Part shown: one piece after another, positions 22,501-33,329 of the stretch | Numbering within the stretch: position 1 is the stretch's first letter | Layout: every line of letters starts with the position of its first letter | Source: Macrostomum hystrix | Taxonomy: Eukaryota; Platyhelminthes; Macrostomidae | Direction: 5' to 3' | Length of the DNA: 64,000 nt | NCBI GenBank assembly: GCA_950097015.1 | Contig: CATNEN010000029.1 | Span: 744,001 to 808,000, forward strand | Made by a program: the position numbers and the translations under genes | Notes under the pieces: generated by a model | The model's database searches: none | What the model was told of the DNA's origin: nothing | What the model saw: the letters and a program-made list of their open reading frames with translations, nothing else

Positions 22501-24537
22501 CTTATCTATTGTTGTGTCTCATCTATCTCCCTGTCTTGTATATTGTTGTGTCTCATCTATCTCCCTGTCTTATCTATTGTTGTGTCTCATCTATCTCCCT
22601 GTCTTGTATATTGTTGTGTCTCATCTATCTCCCTGTCTTATCTATTGTTGTGTCTCATCTATCCCCCCTGTCTTATCTATTGTTGTGTCTCATATATCTC
22701 CCTGTCTTATCTATTGTTGTGTCTCATCTATCTCCCTGTCTTGTATATTGTTGTGTCTCATCTATCTCCCTGTCTTATCTATTGTTGTGTCTCATCTATC
22801 TCCCTGTCTTATCTATTGTTGTGTCTCATCTATCTCCCCTGTCTTATCTATTGTTGTGTCTCATCTATCTCCCTGTCTTATCTATTGTTGTGTCTCATCT
22901 ATCTCCCTGTCTTATCTATTGTTGTGTCTCATCTATCTCCCCTGTCTTATCTATTGTTGTGTCTCATCTATCCCAGTGTCTCGTCTCTTTCTAAGTCTCA
23001 TCTCTCGACAATTTGTCTTTCTCTGTTCTATTTTTTTCTCGTCGACCAAGTGCTAAGGTGTTATATACATGTACGAGTTTATAAAAGAGACTTTCAAAGC
23101 CATTACCGCAGCGCAACGCCAGACACATCGACAGTCTGAGCTAGAATAGACTTTTGAAATCCGGCTTCAACCATTCTATCGTGCGATCTAGTCCACCATT
23201 CGATCATGTGAGGCACTTTCTCCTCCTCGGACATGTCAGGACAGATCTCGATAGCGTAATATTTGGTGTACAGTTCTTTAAAATAGCCATGGTCCTCGGG
23301 GGACAGGTCCGGGTAGGACTCCATTATGCCGTGCGATGAAGGCACTCGGCGACCATTCTCGGTGAATTTCGACAAAGTGTGATCAAAATCGGTGATGATC
23401 TCGAATGCCGATGGCCCAGCCTGGATCATGGCCCGCAGCTTCTCGAGAACTCGCCGCCGGTTCTTAATCACCAGGCGACACTGAGGGGAATGCGATGCGA
23501 AATATAATATGTATTTCGGACACTATAATCTTCGCTGAGGCATTGTTTGGCGACAGTCGAAACACCGGAGGCGACTCTTACTCATTCGGCCGACCACAGA
23601 GCACACAATAAGCCCCCTAGCATTATCTTCGCAGCTGTGCCCCAGATAAATGTGACGGGTCTATGAGAATTTAACGCAGGAATTTTTCCCGCAGAAAGAC
23701 AGACAGACAGACAGACAGACAGGTAGGAAGGTAAACAGGCAATCACGAGAAATTTCCTGCGGGAAATTCTCGTGCGGGGAAAGCTCGGCGGGAAAAATTC
23801 CTGCGGGAAATTCTCGTGCTCCCAAATGTGACCTCGCCGCGGATTCGAGCTCAGGGACCTCGGAGCGAGTCTCGAATTCCAAGGTAAATGAATGAGATCG
23901 GGGGTCGGTTGCTGAGCGGTTAACGTGTTTGCCTCTCGCACCAAGGTGCTAAGTTCGATTCCGCGGCGAGGCCACATTAATTTGGGTCGTGCAATTTACA
24001 CCCTTGAGGGCTAATCCCCAAGGTACAGTGAGAGTGTACACTGCCTGACGATGAGAAAGTCAGGGCAGATGTACACACCTGTGTGAGCGTGTGCCTGCGT
24101 ACAGTATCTGTGTGCGTGTGTGCTCGGGAGTCAGCGAAATGGGCTAGTGCCAATAAGTGATGTGCCATTGCCCGCAACCCTCCTGCAATTATTATTATTG
24201 CTATTATTATGAAGGTAAATCAATTTGAAATTCTACATTTCAGCGTTCGACACCAATAGAAGTTAAAAGCAGAGAAACCAGGCCGCACCTTCACATCGCC
24301 AAAGGTGCATACAACAGGCTCCTCGCTCGGCTCCTCCCGCTCCGTCTGATTCAGCAGTTGCAGCAGCGGCTCCGCCGACGCTGGCGCAGCACGCGAAGCT
24401 CGGCGCCGCCTGCCGCCGGCTGATCGTCGTTGATCACCGATGCGGCGACTTCGATAGGCCAGCAGGCAGGCTAGAGCAGCCAAGCTGGTGCCTATTATGA
24501 GCAGGCTGCGTGACTTCAGACTGTCAGCTAGCAGCAT
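13581..24537 (-). CDS. NT5C3A: Cytosolic 5'-nucleotidase III (pyrimidine 5'-nucleotidase family), membrane-anchored form
   Basis: Four minus-strand exons join in frame: 24537-24289, 23480-23107, 14320-14158, 13886-13581 (TAA), giving 363 residues. It is a HAD-superfamily phosphatase that dephosphorylates pyrimidine (and m7G) nucleoside monophosphates. Visible motifs: DFDHTLS with catalytic D114 and D116 (motif I), FSAGIGD (motif II), HTFNKR with the conserved Lys (motif III) and LLMGDTMGDLRM (motif IV, Mg2+ binding). The C-terminal LNDRVD is also conserved. Exon 1 encodes a hydrophobic helix at about residues 12-27 followed by an Arg-rich stretch, like the anchored long isoform of the vertebrate enzyme. 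The exon 1 donor (GTGCGG) is weak. The intron between exons 2 and 3 is 8.8 kb, nearly all satellite. The paralogue NT5C3B cannot be excluded by eye. Confidence 0.9.
14380..22985. repeat. Large satellite array, 34-bp unit, inside a nucleotidase intron
   Basis: About 8.5 kb, some 250 copies, of a 34-bp unit: TCTCATCTATCTCCCTGTCT joined to TATCTATTGTTGTG. Main variants: TATCTATTG versus TGTATATTG; CTCCC, CTCCCC, CCCCCC or CCCCCA before TGTCT; and a rare TCTAATGTTG at about 15293, 17890, 19120, 20830 and 22063. Variant combinations recur in long blocks, which shows higher-order duplication. Plus-strand ORFs up to 2244 codons cross it; they are repeat artefacts. The edges (14380-14500 and 22970-23060) are degenerate, as is usual at array margins. 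Confidence 0.97.
23675..23825. other. Inverted and direct repeats of GCGGGAAA motifs with an ACAG tetranucleotide run
   Basis: CGCAGGAATTTTTCCCGC at about 23675 is inverted as GCGGGAAAAATTCCTGCG at about 23790. TGCGGGAAATTCTCGTGC occurs as direct repeats in between and after. A GACA run sits at 23699-23722. TTTCCCGC/GCGGGAAA matches the E2F consensus. It lies in intron 1 of the nucleotidase gene. Confidence 0.6.
23898..24211 (+). mobile_element. tRNA-derived SINE, family A (best full copy)
   Basis: Head GGGGGTCGGTTGCTGAGCGG resembles a tRNA A box, with B box AGTTCGATTCCGCGG. The body contains GTACACTGCCTGACGATGAG and GTACACACCTGTGTGAGCG. The tail is an AATTATTATT-type run. It is in nucleotidase intron 1, opposite in orientation to the gene. 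Confidence 0.85.
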
Positions 24538-24689
24538 GAGGACTATCTTGATCTGTATAGGCTGGACCGAAGATTCAACTGGGTGATGTCTTGGATTCAG
24601 CTGCGGCTGCTTGAAAACTGTAAATCAGGGGATGAGGTCACCACTATCTCTACTGCGCTTGCTAGTTCGACTATACGGACACAGACTAG
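24538..24689 (-). promoter_or_regulatory. Presumed 5' flank or 5' UTR of the nucleotidase gene
   Basis: Only about 150 bp separate the start codon (24537) from the 23-bp array. Either the promoter is very compact or the array lies in a 5' UTR intron. No clear TATA box was seen. Confidence 0.25.
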
Positions 24690-26112
24690 CGATGGGACTG
24701 GGCAAGTGTGCATGATGGGTCTGGGCAAGTGTGCATGATGGGTCTGGGCAAGTGTGTGCATGATGGGACTGGGCAAGTGTGCATGATGGGTCTGGGCAAG
24801 TGTGCATGATGGGACTGGGCAAGTGTGCATGATGGGTCTGGGCAAGTGTGCATGATGGGACTGGGCAAGTGTGCATGATGGGTCTGGGCAAGTGTGCATG
24901 ATGGGACTGGGCAAGTGTGCATGATGGGACTGGGCAAGTGTGCATGATGGGTCTGGGCAAGTGTGTGCATGATGGGACTGGGCAAGTGTGCATGAAAGGT
25001 CTGGGCAAGTGTGTGCATGATGGGTCTGGGCAAGTGTGCATGATGGGACTGGGCAAGTGTGCATGATGGGACTGGGCAAGTGTGCATGATGGGTCTGGGC
25101 AAGTGTGCATGATGGGTCTGGGCAAGTGTGCATGATGGGACTGGGCAAGTGTGCATGATGGGTCTGGGCAAGTGTGTGCATGATGGGACTGGGCAAGTGT
25201 GCTTGATGGGTCTGGGCAAGTGTGTGCATGATGGGACTGGGCAAGTGTGCATGATGGGTCTGGGCAAGTGTGCATGATGGGACTGGGCAAGTGTGCATGA
25301 TGGGTCTGGGCAAGTGTGCATGATGGGACTGGGCAAGTGTGCATGATGGGTCTGGGCAAGTGTGCATGATGGGTCTGGGCAAGTGTGCATGATGGGACTG
25401 GGCAAGTGTGCATGATGGGTCTGGGCAAGTGTGCATGATGGGACTGGGCAAGTGTGCATGAAAGGTCTGGGCAAGTGTGTGCATGATGGGACTGGGCAAG
25501 TGTGCATGATGAGTCTGGGCAAGTGTGTGCATGATGGGACTGGGCAAGTGTGCATGATGGGTCTGGGCAAGTGTGTGCATGATGGGACTGGGCAAGTGTG
25601 CATGAAAGGTCTGGGCAAGTGTGTGCATGATGGGACTGGGCAAGTGTGCATGATGGGTCTGGGCAAGTGTGTGCATGATGGGACTGGGCAAGTGTGCATG
25701 AAAGGTCTGGGCAAGTGTGTGCATGATGGGACTGGGCAAGTGTGCATGAAAGGTCTGGGCAAGTGTGTGCATGATGGGTCTGGGCAAGTGTGCATGATGG
25801 GTCTGGGCAAGTGTGTGCATGATGGGACTGGGCAAGTGTGCATGAAAGGTCTGGGCAAGTGTGCATGATGGGTCTGGGCAAGTGTGCATGATGGGACTGG
25901 GCAAGTGTGCATGATGGGACTGGGCAAGTGTGCATGATGGGACTGGGCAAGTGTGTGCATGATGGGACTGGGCAAGTGTGCATGATGGGACTGGGCAAGT
26001 GTGCGTGATGGGACTGGGCAAGTGTGCATGATGGGTCTGGGCAAGTGTGCATGATGGGTCTGGGCAAGTGTGCATGAAAGGTCTGGGCAAGTGTGCATGA
26101 TGAGTCTGGGCA
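24690..26112. repeat. Minisatellite, 23/25-bp units
   Basis: About 60 units of GGGCAAGTGTGCATGATGG plus GTCT or ACT; a 2-bp TG insertion (GTGTGTGCATG) and AAAGG variants recur in patterned alternation. Three minus-strand frames are open for 475-497 codons; these are repeat artefacts. It directly abuts the next array. Confidence 0.95.
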
Positions 26113-26144
26113 ATGTGGATTTGTGTGTGTGCGGTTGGACTAGC

Positions 26145-28486
26145 CTAGTAGCAATGCTCTATAATCATGGGACTAGCCTAGCAGCAATGCTCTATAATCA
26201 TGGGACTAGCCTAGTAGCAATGCTCTATAATCATGGGATTAGCCTAGTAGCAATGCTCTATAATCATGGGACTAGCCTAGTAGCAATGCTCTATAATCAC
26301 GGGAGTAGCCTAGTAGCAATGCTCTATAATCATGGGATTAGCCTAGTAGCAATGCTCTATAATCATGGGACTAGCCTAGTAGCAATGCTCTATAATCATG
26401 GGATTAGCCTAGTAGCAATGCTCTATAATCATGGGACTAGCCTAGTAGCAATGCTCTATAATCACGGGAGTAGCCTAGTAGCAATGCTCTATAATCATGG
26501 GAGTAGCCTAGTAGCAATGCTCTATAATCATGGGATTAGCCTAGTAGCAATGCTCTATAATCATGGGAGTAGCCTAGTAGCAATGCTCTATAATCATGGG
26601 ACTAGCCTAGTAGCAATGCTCTATAATCATGGGACTAGCCTAGTAGCAATGCTCTATAATCATGGGACTAGCCTAGTAGCAATGCTCTATAATCATGGGA
26701 CTAGCCTAGTAGCAATGCTCTATAATCATGGGACTAGCCTAGTAGCAATGCTCTATAATCATGGGACTAGCCTAGTAGCAATGCTCTATAATCACGGGAG
26801 TAGCCTAGTAGCAATGCTCTATAATCATGGGACTAGCCTAGTAGCAATGCTCTATAATCATGGGATTAGCCTAGTAGCAATGCTCTATAATCATGGGACT
26901 AGCCTAGTAGCAATGCTCTATAATCACGGGAGTAGCCTAGTAGCAATGCTCTATAATCATGGGACTAGCCTAGTAGCAATGCTCTATAATCATGGGACTA
27001 GCCTAGTAGCAATGCTCTATAATCATGGGACTAGCCTAGTAGCAATGCTCTATAATCATGGGACTAGCCTAGTAGCAATGCTCTATAATCATGGGACTAG
27101 CCTAGTAGCAATGCTCTATAATCATGGGACTAGCCTAGTAGCAATGCTCTATAATCACGGGAGTAGCCTAGTAGCAATGCTCTATAATCATGGGACTAGC
27201 CTAGTAGCAATGCTCTATAATCATGGGATTAGCCTAGTAGCAATGCTCTATAATCATGGGAGTAGCCTAGTAGCAATGCTCTATAATCATGGGAGTAGCC
27301 TAGTAGCAATGCTCTATAATCATGGGAGTAGCCTAGTAGCAATGCTCTATAATCATGGGATTAGCCTAGTAGCAATGCTCTATAATCATGGGAGTAGCCT
27401 AGTAGCAATGCTCTATAATCACGGGAGTAGCCTAGTAGCAATGCTCTATAATCATGGGAGTAGCCTAGCAGCAATGCTCTATAATCATGGGACTAGCCTA
27501 GTAGCAATGCTCTATAATCACGGGAGTAGCCTAGTAGCAATGCTCTATAATCATGGGACTAGCCTAGTAGCAATGCTCTATAATCATGGGAGTAGCCTAG
27601 TAGCAATGCTCTATAATCATGGGAGTAGCCTAGTAGCAATGCTCTATAATCATGGGAGTAGCCTAGTAGCAATGCTCTATAATCATGGGAGTAGCCTAGT
27701 AGCAATGCTCTATAATCATGGGATTAGCCTAGTAGCAATGCTCTATAATCATGGGAGTAGCCTAGTAGCAATGCTCTATAATCATGGGATTAGCCTAGTA
27801 GCAATGCTCTATAATCATGGGATTAGCCTAGTAGCAATGCTCTATAATCATGGGACTAGCCTAGTAGCAATGCTCTATAATCATGGGATTAGCCTAGTAG
27901 CAATGCTCTATAATCATGGGAGTAGCCTAGTAGCAATGCTCTATAATCATGGGACTAGCCTAGTAGCAATGCTCTATAATCATGGGACTAGCCTAGTAGC
28001 AATGCTCTATAATCATGGGACTAGCCTAGTAGCAATGCTCTATAATCATGGGATTAGCCTAGTAGCAATGCTCTATAATCATGGGAGTAGCCTAGTAGCA
28101 ATGCTCTATAATCATGGGACTAGCCTAGTAGCAATGCTCTATAATCATGGGAGTAGCCTAGTAGCAATGCTCTATAATCATGGGATTAGCCTAGTAGCAA
28201 TGCTCTATAATCATGGGACTAGCCTAGTAGCAATGCTCTATAATCACGGGAGTAGCCTAGTAGCAATGCTCTATAATCATGGGATTAGCCTAGTAGCAAT
28301 GCTCTATAATCATGGGATTAGCCTAGTAGCAATGCTCTATAATCATGGGATTAGCCTAGTAGCAATGCTCTATAATCATGGGATTAGCCTAGTAGCAATG
28401 CTCTATAATCATGGGACTAGCCTAGTAGCAATGCTCTATAATCATGGGACTAGCCTAGTAGCAATGCTCTATAATCATGGGACTCC
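26145..28486. repeat. Minisatellite, 33-bp unit
   Basis: About 71 highly uniform units: ACTAGCCTAGTAGCAATGCT joined to CTATAATCATGGG, with ACT/ATT/AGT and CATGGG/CACGGG variants. Because 33 is a multiple of 3, one plus frame (LVAMLYNHGTS repeated) stays open for 874 codons. It is not a plausible gene: no codon bias, and all variation follows the nucleotide repeat. 28490-28828 is AT-rich and probably the 3' flank of the next gene. Confidence 0.95.
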
Positions 28487-28828
28487 TTTAATGAAACACA
28501 AAAAACAATTCAAAATAGCTCTCCACAATAGTATATATAATATAGTACTATATAGTATATATATAATAGTCGAAATCGAATGCAATTCAGATGCCCTCTG
28601 TATCATGAATGCCATGTTATGTTTGATAGTAGCACTTTCCGACTCACGAACAGGACACTTAACTTACACAATTAAATTCGATATATACAAATAATTTCGA
28701 CACATATAGGCTATCGACATGACTTTGAATTCTAAAAGTCGCAAAATACCCTAACTGATACTCAAACGGATTAGCAAAAAATGCTTTAAGACTTCATTTT
28801 CAAACATTTTCTCAACACATTCATTTAA

Positions 28829-29563
28829 TTAAGCGGCTTTGGATTCCGCCAACACTCGAGTCGTAGTCGACGTCTCCACTGCCTCTGCTGGTGCGGATGT
28901 GGTCGTAGTCACCTGACTAGGTCGGTTTTGCAGTCGCTGCTGCGCCTCCAGCACCCTGGCGTGCATAGCGTAGCCAAGGCCGGATAAGACCGTGGTGAAG
29001 GCCGACATCCACCACAGCAGCTGCAGCGGGGCGGCGTCGGGTGGGGCACCAATCAGCGGGCAGCAGAGAGCCGCAGTCAAGGTACTCAACTGCAGCGCCG
29101 TGTTGGCTTTGCTCAGCGTCAACGGCTTGACCTCCTGGGCGCTGGCCAGCAGGCCGGAGGCGCCGGCATCCTGACGCTGCGAGTTGCGAAGCGAAGCAAC
29201 GGCCGTGCCGCCAATCAGCATCAGATCCCGCCCGATGTACAGAGCGATCAGCTGAGCTGGCAGCAGCCCGGTGTACCCCAGCGACAGGGACAGCGCTGCC
29301 ACCAGCACCTTGTCGCCCAAAGGATCCAGCAGGCTGCCCAGCAGCGACTGTTGGCTAGGCCAGCGCCTGGCAATCCAGCCGTCCAATCCGTCTGACAGTC
29401 CGGCAGCCAGGGTCAGGACAGCCGCCGGGCCAAAGCTGTTGGCAATAATGCAGGCCGCAATGCAAGGAGCGGCTACAATTCGACCAGCTGAGATGGCATT
29501 CGGTACTGTGTACACTCGACCTCTGCGAAGACTGGCCTCAGAAGCTCCCGGATCGGTTGTCAT
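28829..29563 (-). CDS. CRLS1: Cardiolipin synthase (CDP-alcohol phosphatidyltransferase), intronless
   Basis: Single-exon 244-residue ORF. It condenses CDP-diacylglycerol with phosphatidylglycerol to form cardiolipin in the mitochondrial inner membrane. The CDP-alcohol phosphotransferase signature is complete: D58, D61-G62, A65-R66, G76, D80, D84. It starts after a VPNAISAGR motif typical of the family (NxxxxxR). Downstream, IGRDLMLIGG, LSKANTALQL and LLWWMSAFTT align with animal CRLS1, and several hydrophobic helices are visible. ATG 29563 is the first in-frame ATG after an upstream stop, but it leaves only about 20 residues before the domain. The mitochondrial presequence expected for the family may be short or come from an undetected upstream exon, since the frame is open up to about 29713. 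Confidence 0.9.
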   Translation of the reverse strand: MTTDPGASEASLRRGRVYTVPNAISAGRIVAAPCIAACIIANSFGPAAVLTLAAGLSDGLDGWIARRWPSQQSLLGSLLDPLGDKVLVAALSLSLGYTGLLPAQLIALYIGRDLMLIGGTAVASLRNSQRQDAGASGLLASAQEVKPLTLSKANTALQLSTLTAALCCPLIGAPPDAAPLQLLWWMSAFTTVLSGLGYAMHARVLEAQQRLQNRPSQVTTTTSAPAEAVETSTTTRVLAESKAA

Positions 29564-29713
29564 TGATTGGCTAGCTGCTGGTGTTAATATAATATTCAGG
29601 TTGCTGAAGAGAGACGCTCGGCCATTGGTTGGCGGCCGTAGCCAATGAGAGCAGAGCAGACGGGACAGCTGTAAATTATTGTGCGGGATTATTGACTTGT
29701 CATCTGCGATCAA

Positions 29714-30595
29714 AACCTAACTCTGTAAGTACAGAACGCACGCTTGTGTATTGCCATCTGTCCTTTTTGTTCAGTAGAAGTCCGGTGAAAAATATGCTGT
29801 TTACATGCGTAAGTAATACTCGTAGATACATAATGTACTTTATTGTCTAGCAAATTATACTCGCAATCGTACTGTAGTCGTAGTTGGTGAGACAAGCATC
29901 AGACTTATCTACATTCCTTTATTTCTCCGTAGCAACTTGTGCATGCCGTGCCTTCCCAGTTAAACAAAATAGTGAACAATGACGCATTCCTGGCGAATCA
30001 GAACAAACTCAAACTACAGGCAATTTTTTTGCTCGTTTATTCGGGGACACAAAATTGCCAGATCTGTAGGGCCAGCTCACGGGTCAATGGGTTAGACAAC
30101 ATTCAACAATAAACTATATAATAAAGCTGCGAAATCAATAATATCAATAAAAAGCTATAGATCAATGAAAAAACTAATATAGCTAAACAAAGCAAGACAC
30201 GCGAGTAGACTGATCACATTCATGTGTTTATAAATTAAATTTTTTGTGCCATAAAACAAAACTACGATAAAATATATGCTAACAAGGTAAAATAATGCCA
30301 CTTGTTTTATTCCAAACTCAAGAAGACAAAAACAGAAACAAAAAGGATTAAAAACTGTGCTTGCCCGCGGAGGAAAATTTGACAAGAAAAATGCGGACCA
30401 CAAAATGTTGCAATTTTATTTTTTTAAGGAAGAGTAGAATAGGAGAAAAAAAACAAACGAGATTACAATCATACATTCAAAACTAAAAAATTTATTATAT
30501 AAGTAATAAGTAAATGCAGGAAAATGAAAAAGCTATCAGTTTTGGACGACAAAAACTAGTCTGTAAAGGTAAAACACAGGCTGATGGCTTTATGT
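29714..30595. other. Intergenic AT-rich sequence
   Basis: No credible ORF, RNA gene or repeat seen between the cardiolipin synthase 5' side and the 23-bp array. It presumably contains the CRLS1 promoter. Confidence 0.5.
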
Positions 30596-30604
30596 AATGG
30601 TTGC

Positions 30605-32505
30605 TTGCCACTATCACCCTAATTCCATTGTCACTATCACCCTGATTCCATTGTCACTCTCACCCTGATTCCATTGCCACTCTCACCCTGATTCCATTGT
30701 CACTCTCACCCTGATTCCATTGTCACTCTCACCCTGATTCCATTGTCACTATCACCCTGATTCCATTGTCACTCTCACCCTGATTCCATTGCCACTCTCA
30801 CCCTGATTCCATTGTCACTCTCACCCTGATTCCATTGTCACTCTCACCCTGATTCCATTGTCACTCTCACCCTGATTCCATTGTCACTCTCACCCTGATT
30901 CCATTGCCACTCTCACCCTGATTCCATTGTCACTCTCACCCTGATTCCATTGTCACTCTCACCCTGATTCCATTGCCACTGTCTCCCTGATTCCATTGTC
31001 ACTGTCTCCCTGATTCCATTGTCACTGTCTCCCTGATTCCATTGCCACTATCACCCTGATTCCATTGCCACTATCACCCTGATTCCATTGTCACTCTCAC
31101 CCTGATTCCATTGTCACTATCACCCTGATTCCATTGTCACTATCACCCTGATTCCATTGTCACTCTCACCCTGATTCCATTGGCACTCTCACCCTGATTC
31201 CATTGCCACTATCACCCTGATTCCATTGTCACTCTCACCCTGATTCCATTGTCACTATCACCCTGATTCCATTGTCACTATCACCCTGATTCCATTGCCA
31301 CTATCACCCTGATTCCATTGTCACTCTCACCCTGATTCCATTGTCACTATCACCCTGATTCCATTGTCACTCTCACCCTGATTCCATTGTCACTCTCACC
31401 CTGATTCCATTGTCACTCTCACCCTGATTCCATTGTCACTCTTGCCCTGATTCCATTGTCACTATCACCCTGATTCCATTGTCACTCTCTCCCTGATTCC
31501 ATTGTCACTCTTGCCCTGATTCCATTGTCACTATCACCCTGATTCCATTGTCACTCTCACCCTGATTCCATTGCCACTATCACCCTAATTCCATTGTCAC
31601 TATCACCCTGATTCCATTGCCACTATCACCCTGATTCCATTGCCACTATCACCCTAATTCCATTGTCACTATCACCCTGATTCCATTGCCACTATCACCC
31701 TAATTCCATTGTCACTCTCACCTTGATTCCATTGTCACTCTCACCCTGATTCCATTGTCACTCTCACCCTGATTCCATTGTCACTGTCTCCCTGATTCCA
31801 TTGTCACTGTCTCCCTGATTCCATTGCCACTATCACCCTGATTCCATTGCCACTATCACCCTGATTCCATTGTCACTCTCACCCTGATTCCATTGCCACT
31901 ATCACCCTGATTCCATTGCCACTATCACCCTGATTCCATTGCCACTCTCACCCTGATTCCATTGGCACTCTCACCCTGATTCCATTGGCACTCTCACCCT
32001 GATTCCATTGTCACTCTCACCCTAATTCCATTGTCACTCTCACCCTGATTCCATTGTCACTCTCACCCTGATTCCATTGTCACTATCACCTTAATTCCAT
32101 TGTCACTATCACCTTAATTCCATTGTCACTATCACCTTAATTCCATTGTCACTATCACCTTAATTCCATTGTCACTATCACCTTAATTCCATTGTCACTA
32201 TCACCTTAATTCCATTGTCACTATCACCCTAATTCCATTGTCACTATCACCCTAATTCCATTGTCACTATCACCCTAATTCCATTGTCACTCTCTCCCTG
32301 ATTCCATTGTCACTCTTGCCCTAATTCCATTGTCACTCTCTCCCTGATTCCATTCTGACTGTCACCCTAACTCCAGTGTCACTCTTGCCGTGATTCCATT
32401 GTCACTATTACACTGATTCCATTGTCACTCTCGCCCTGATTTCATTCTCACTGTCACCCTAATTCCATTGTCACTCTTGCCCTGATTCCATTGTCACTAT
32501 CACTA
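30605..32505. repeat. Minisatellite, 23-bp unit
   Basis: About 80 units of CCCTGATTCCATTGTCACT plus CTCA, ATCA, GTCT or CTTG. Variants cluster locally; for example, a run of CACCTTAATTCC units at about 32080-32210 shows recent local amplification. It is intergenic. 32520-33035 is AT-rich with no feature seen. Confidence 0.95.
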
Positions 32506-33039
32506 TTTTGAATTCAATCTAATATAGTCATACGAGAAGGGTTAAAAATATATACGAGTATTTTGAGAAAATGTTACTAAGCTTACAAGTATTGTATCAG
32601 AAAGCATGTCTTGTTCAATAACCGATAAGAAAAATAAACGGAAATGAATAAAACGAAAGCTGAGAAGAAAGCAACGGTACACTCAATATACGCGCACATG
32701 TGTGTTAATGGTTAATCGATAATGACAACATTATTGAACTGCTATTAACGCAAAAACAAAGAAAGATAATTATTTTATAATAAATTTACTGGCAGAAACT
32801 CGCTGTAATTTCCTTTATATATTAGAAAAATATCTAGGATAAAATGCACGATCTAAAATTATGTCCAAAAAGTAAAGCAGAATATTAGTAATCTATCACA
32901 CAGCGCATGATAAATTGTTTGAAAAACTAAATAGGACAATTTGACGTGGCTCTTTAACATACAACACTTAGTCACAAGGTATAGACGCTGATGGTAAAAA
33001 CACAAAAATAGAAAATGGTCCGACCACTAAATAAGCGGA

Positions 33040-33312
33040 AGTCTAATCAGGAACACTAATTAGGGGAGTGGAAGACCAATCAGGAACACTAATTGGGGGA
33101 GTGGAAGACTAATTAGGAACACTAATTGAGGGAGTGGAAGACTAATTAGGAACACTAATTGGGGGTGGAAGCCCAATCAGGAACACTAATTGGGGGTGGA
33201 AGCCCAATCAGGAACACTAATTGGGGGGAGTGGAAGCCTAATCAGGAACACTAATTGGGGAGAGTGGAAGCCTAATTAGGAACACTAATTGGGGCAAGTG
33301 GAAGCCTAATTA
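33040..33312. repeat. Short minisatellite, roughly 29-36-bp units
   Basis: About eight units containing AATCAGGAACACTAATTGGG and GTGGAAG. It ends about 20 bp from the SLC35B2 stop codon (33330), so it probably forms the 3' UTR or its immediate flank. Confidence 0.85.
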
Positions 33313-33329
33313 TCTACCTGCTGGACTCA

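Noticed and set aside
14305-23139. Plus-strand ORFs of up to 2244 codons (Leu/Ile/Val/Cys-rich, membrane-like)
   Set aside because: They are the 34-bp satellite read in rotating frames; all three frames are open, variation follows the nucleotide unit, and the array is an intron of a minus-strand gene.
24597-26113. Minus-strand ORFs of 475-497 codons (His/Pro/Cys-rich)
   Set aside because: Three frames of the same 23/25-bp minisatellite; no independent support.
26070-28694. 874-codon ORF with LVAMLYNHGTS repeats
   Set aside because: A 33-bp repeat stays in frame automatically; no codon-bias or boundary evidence for a gene.
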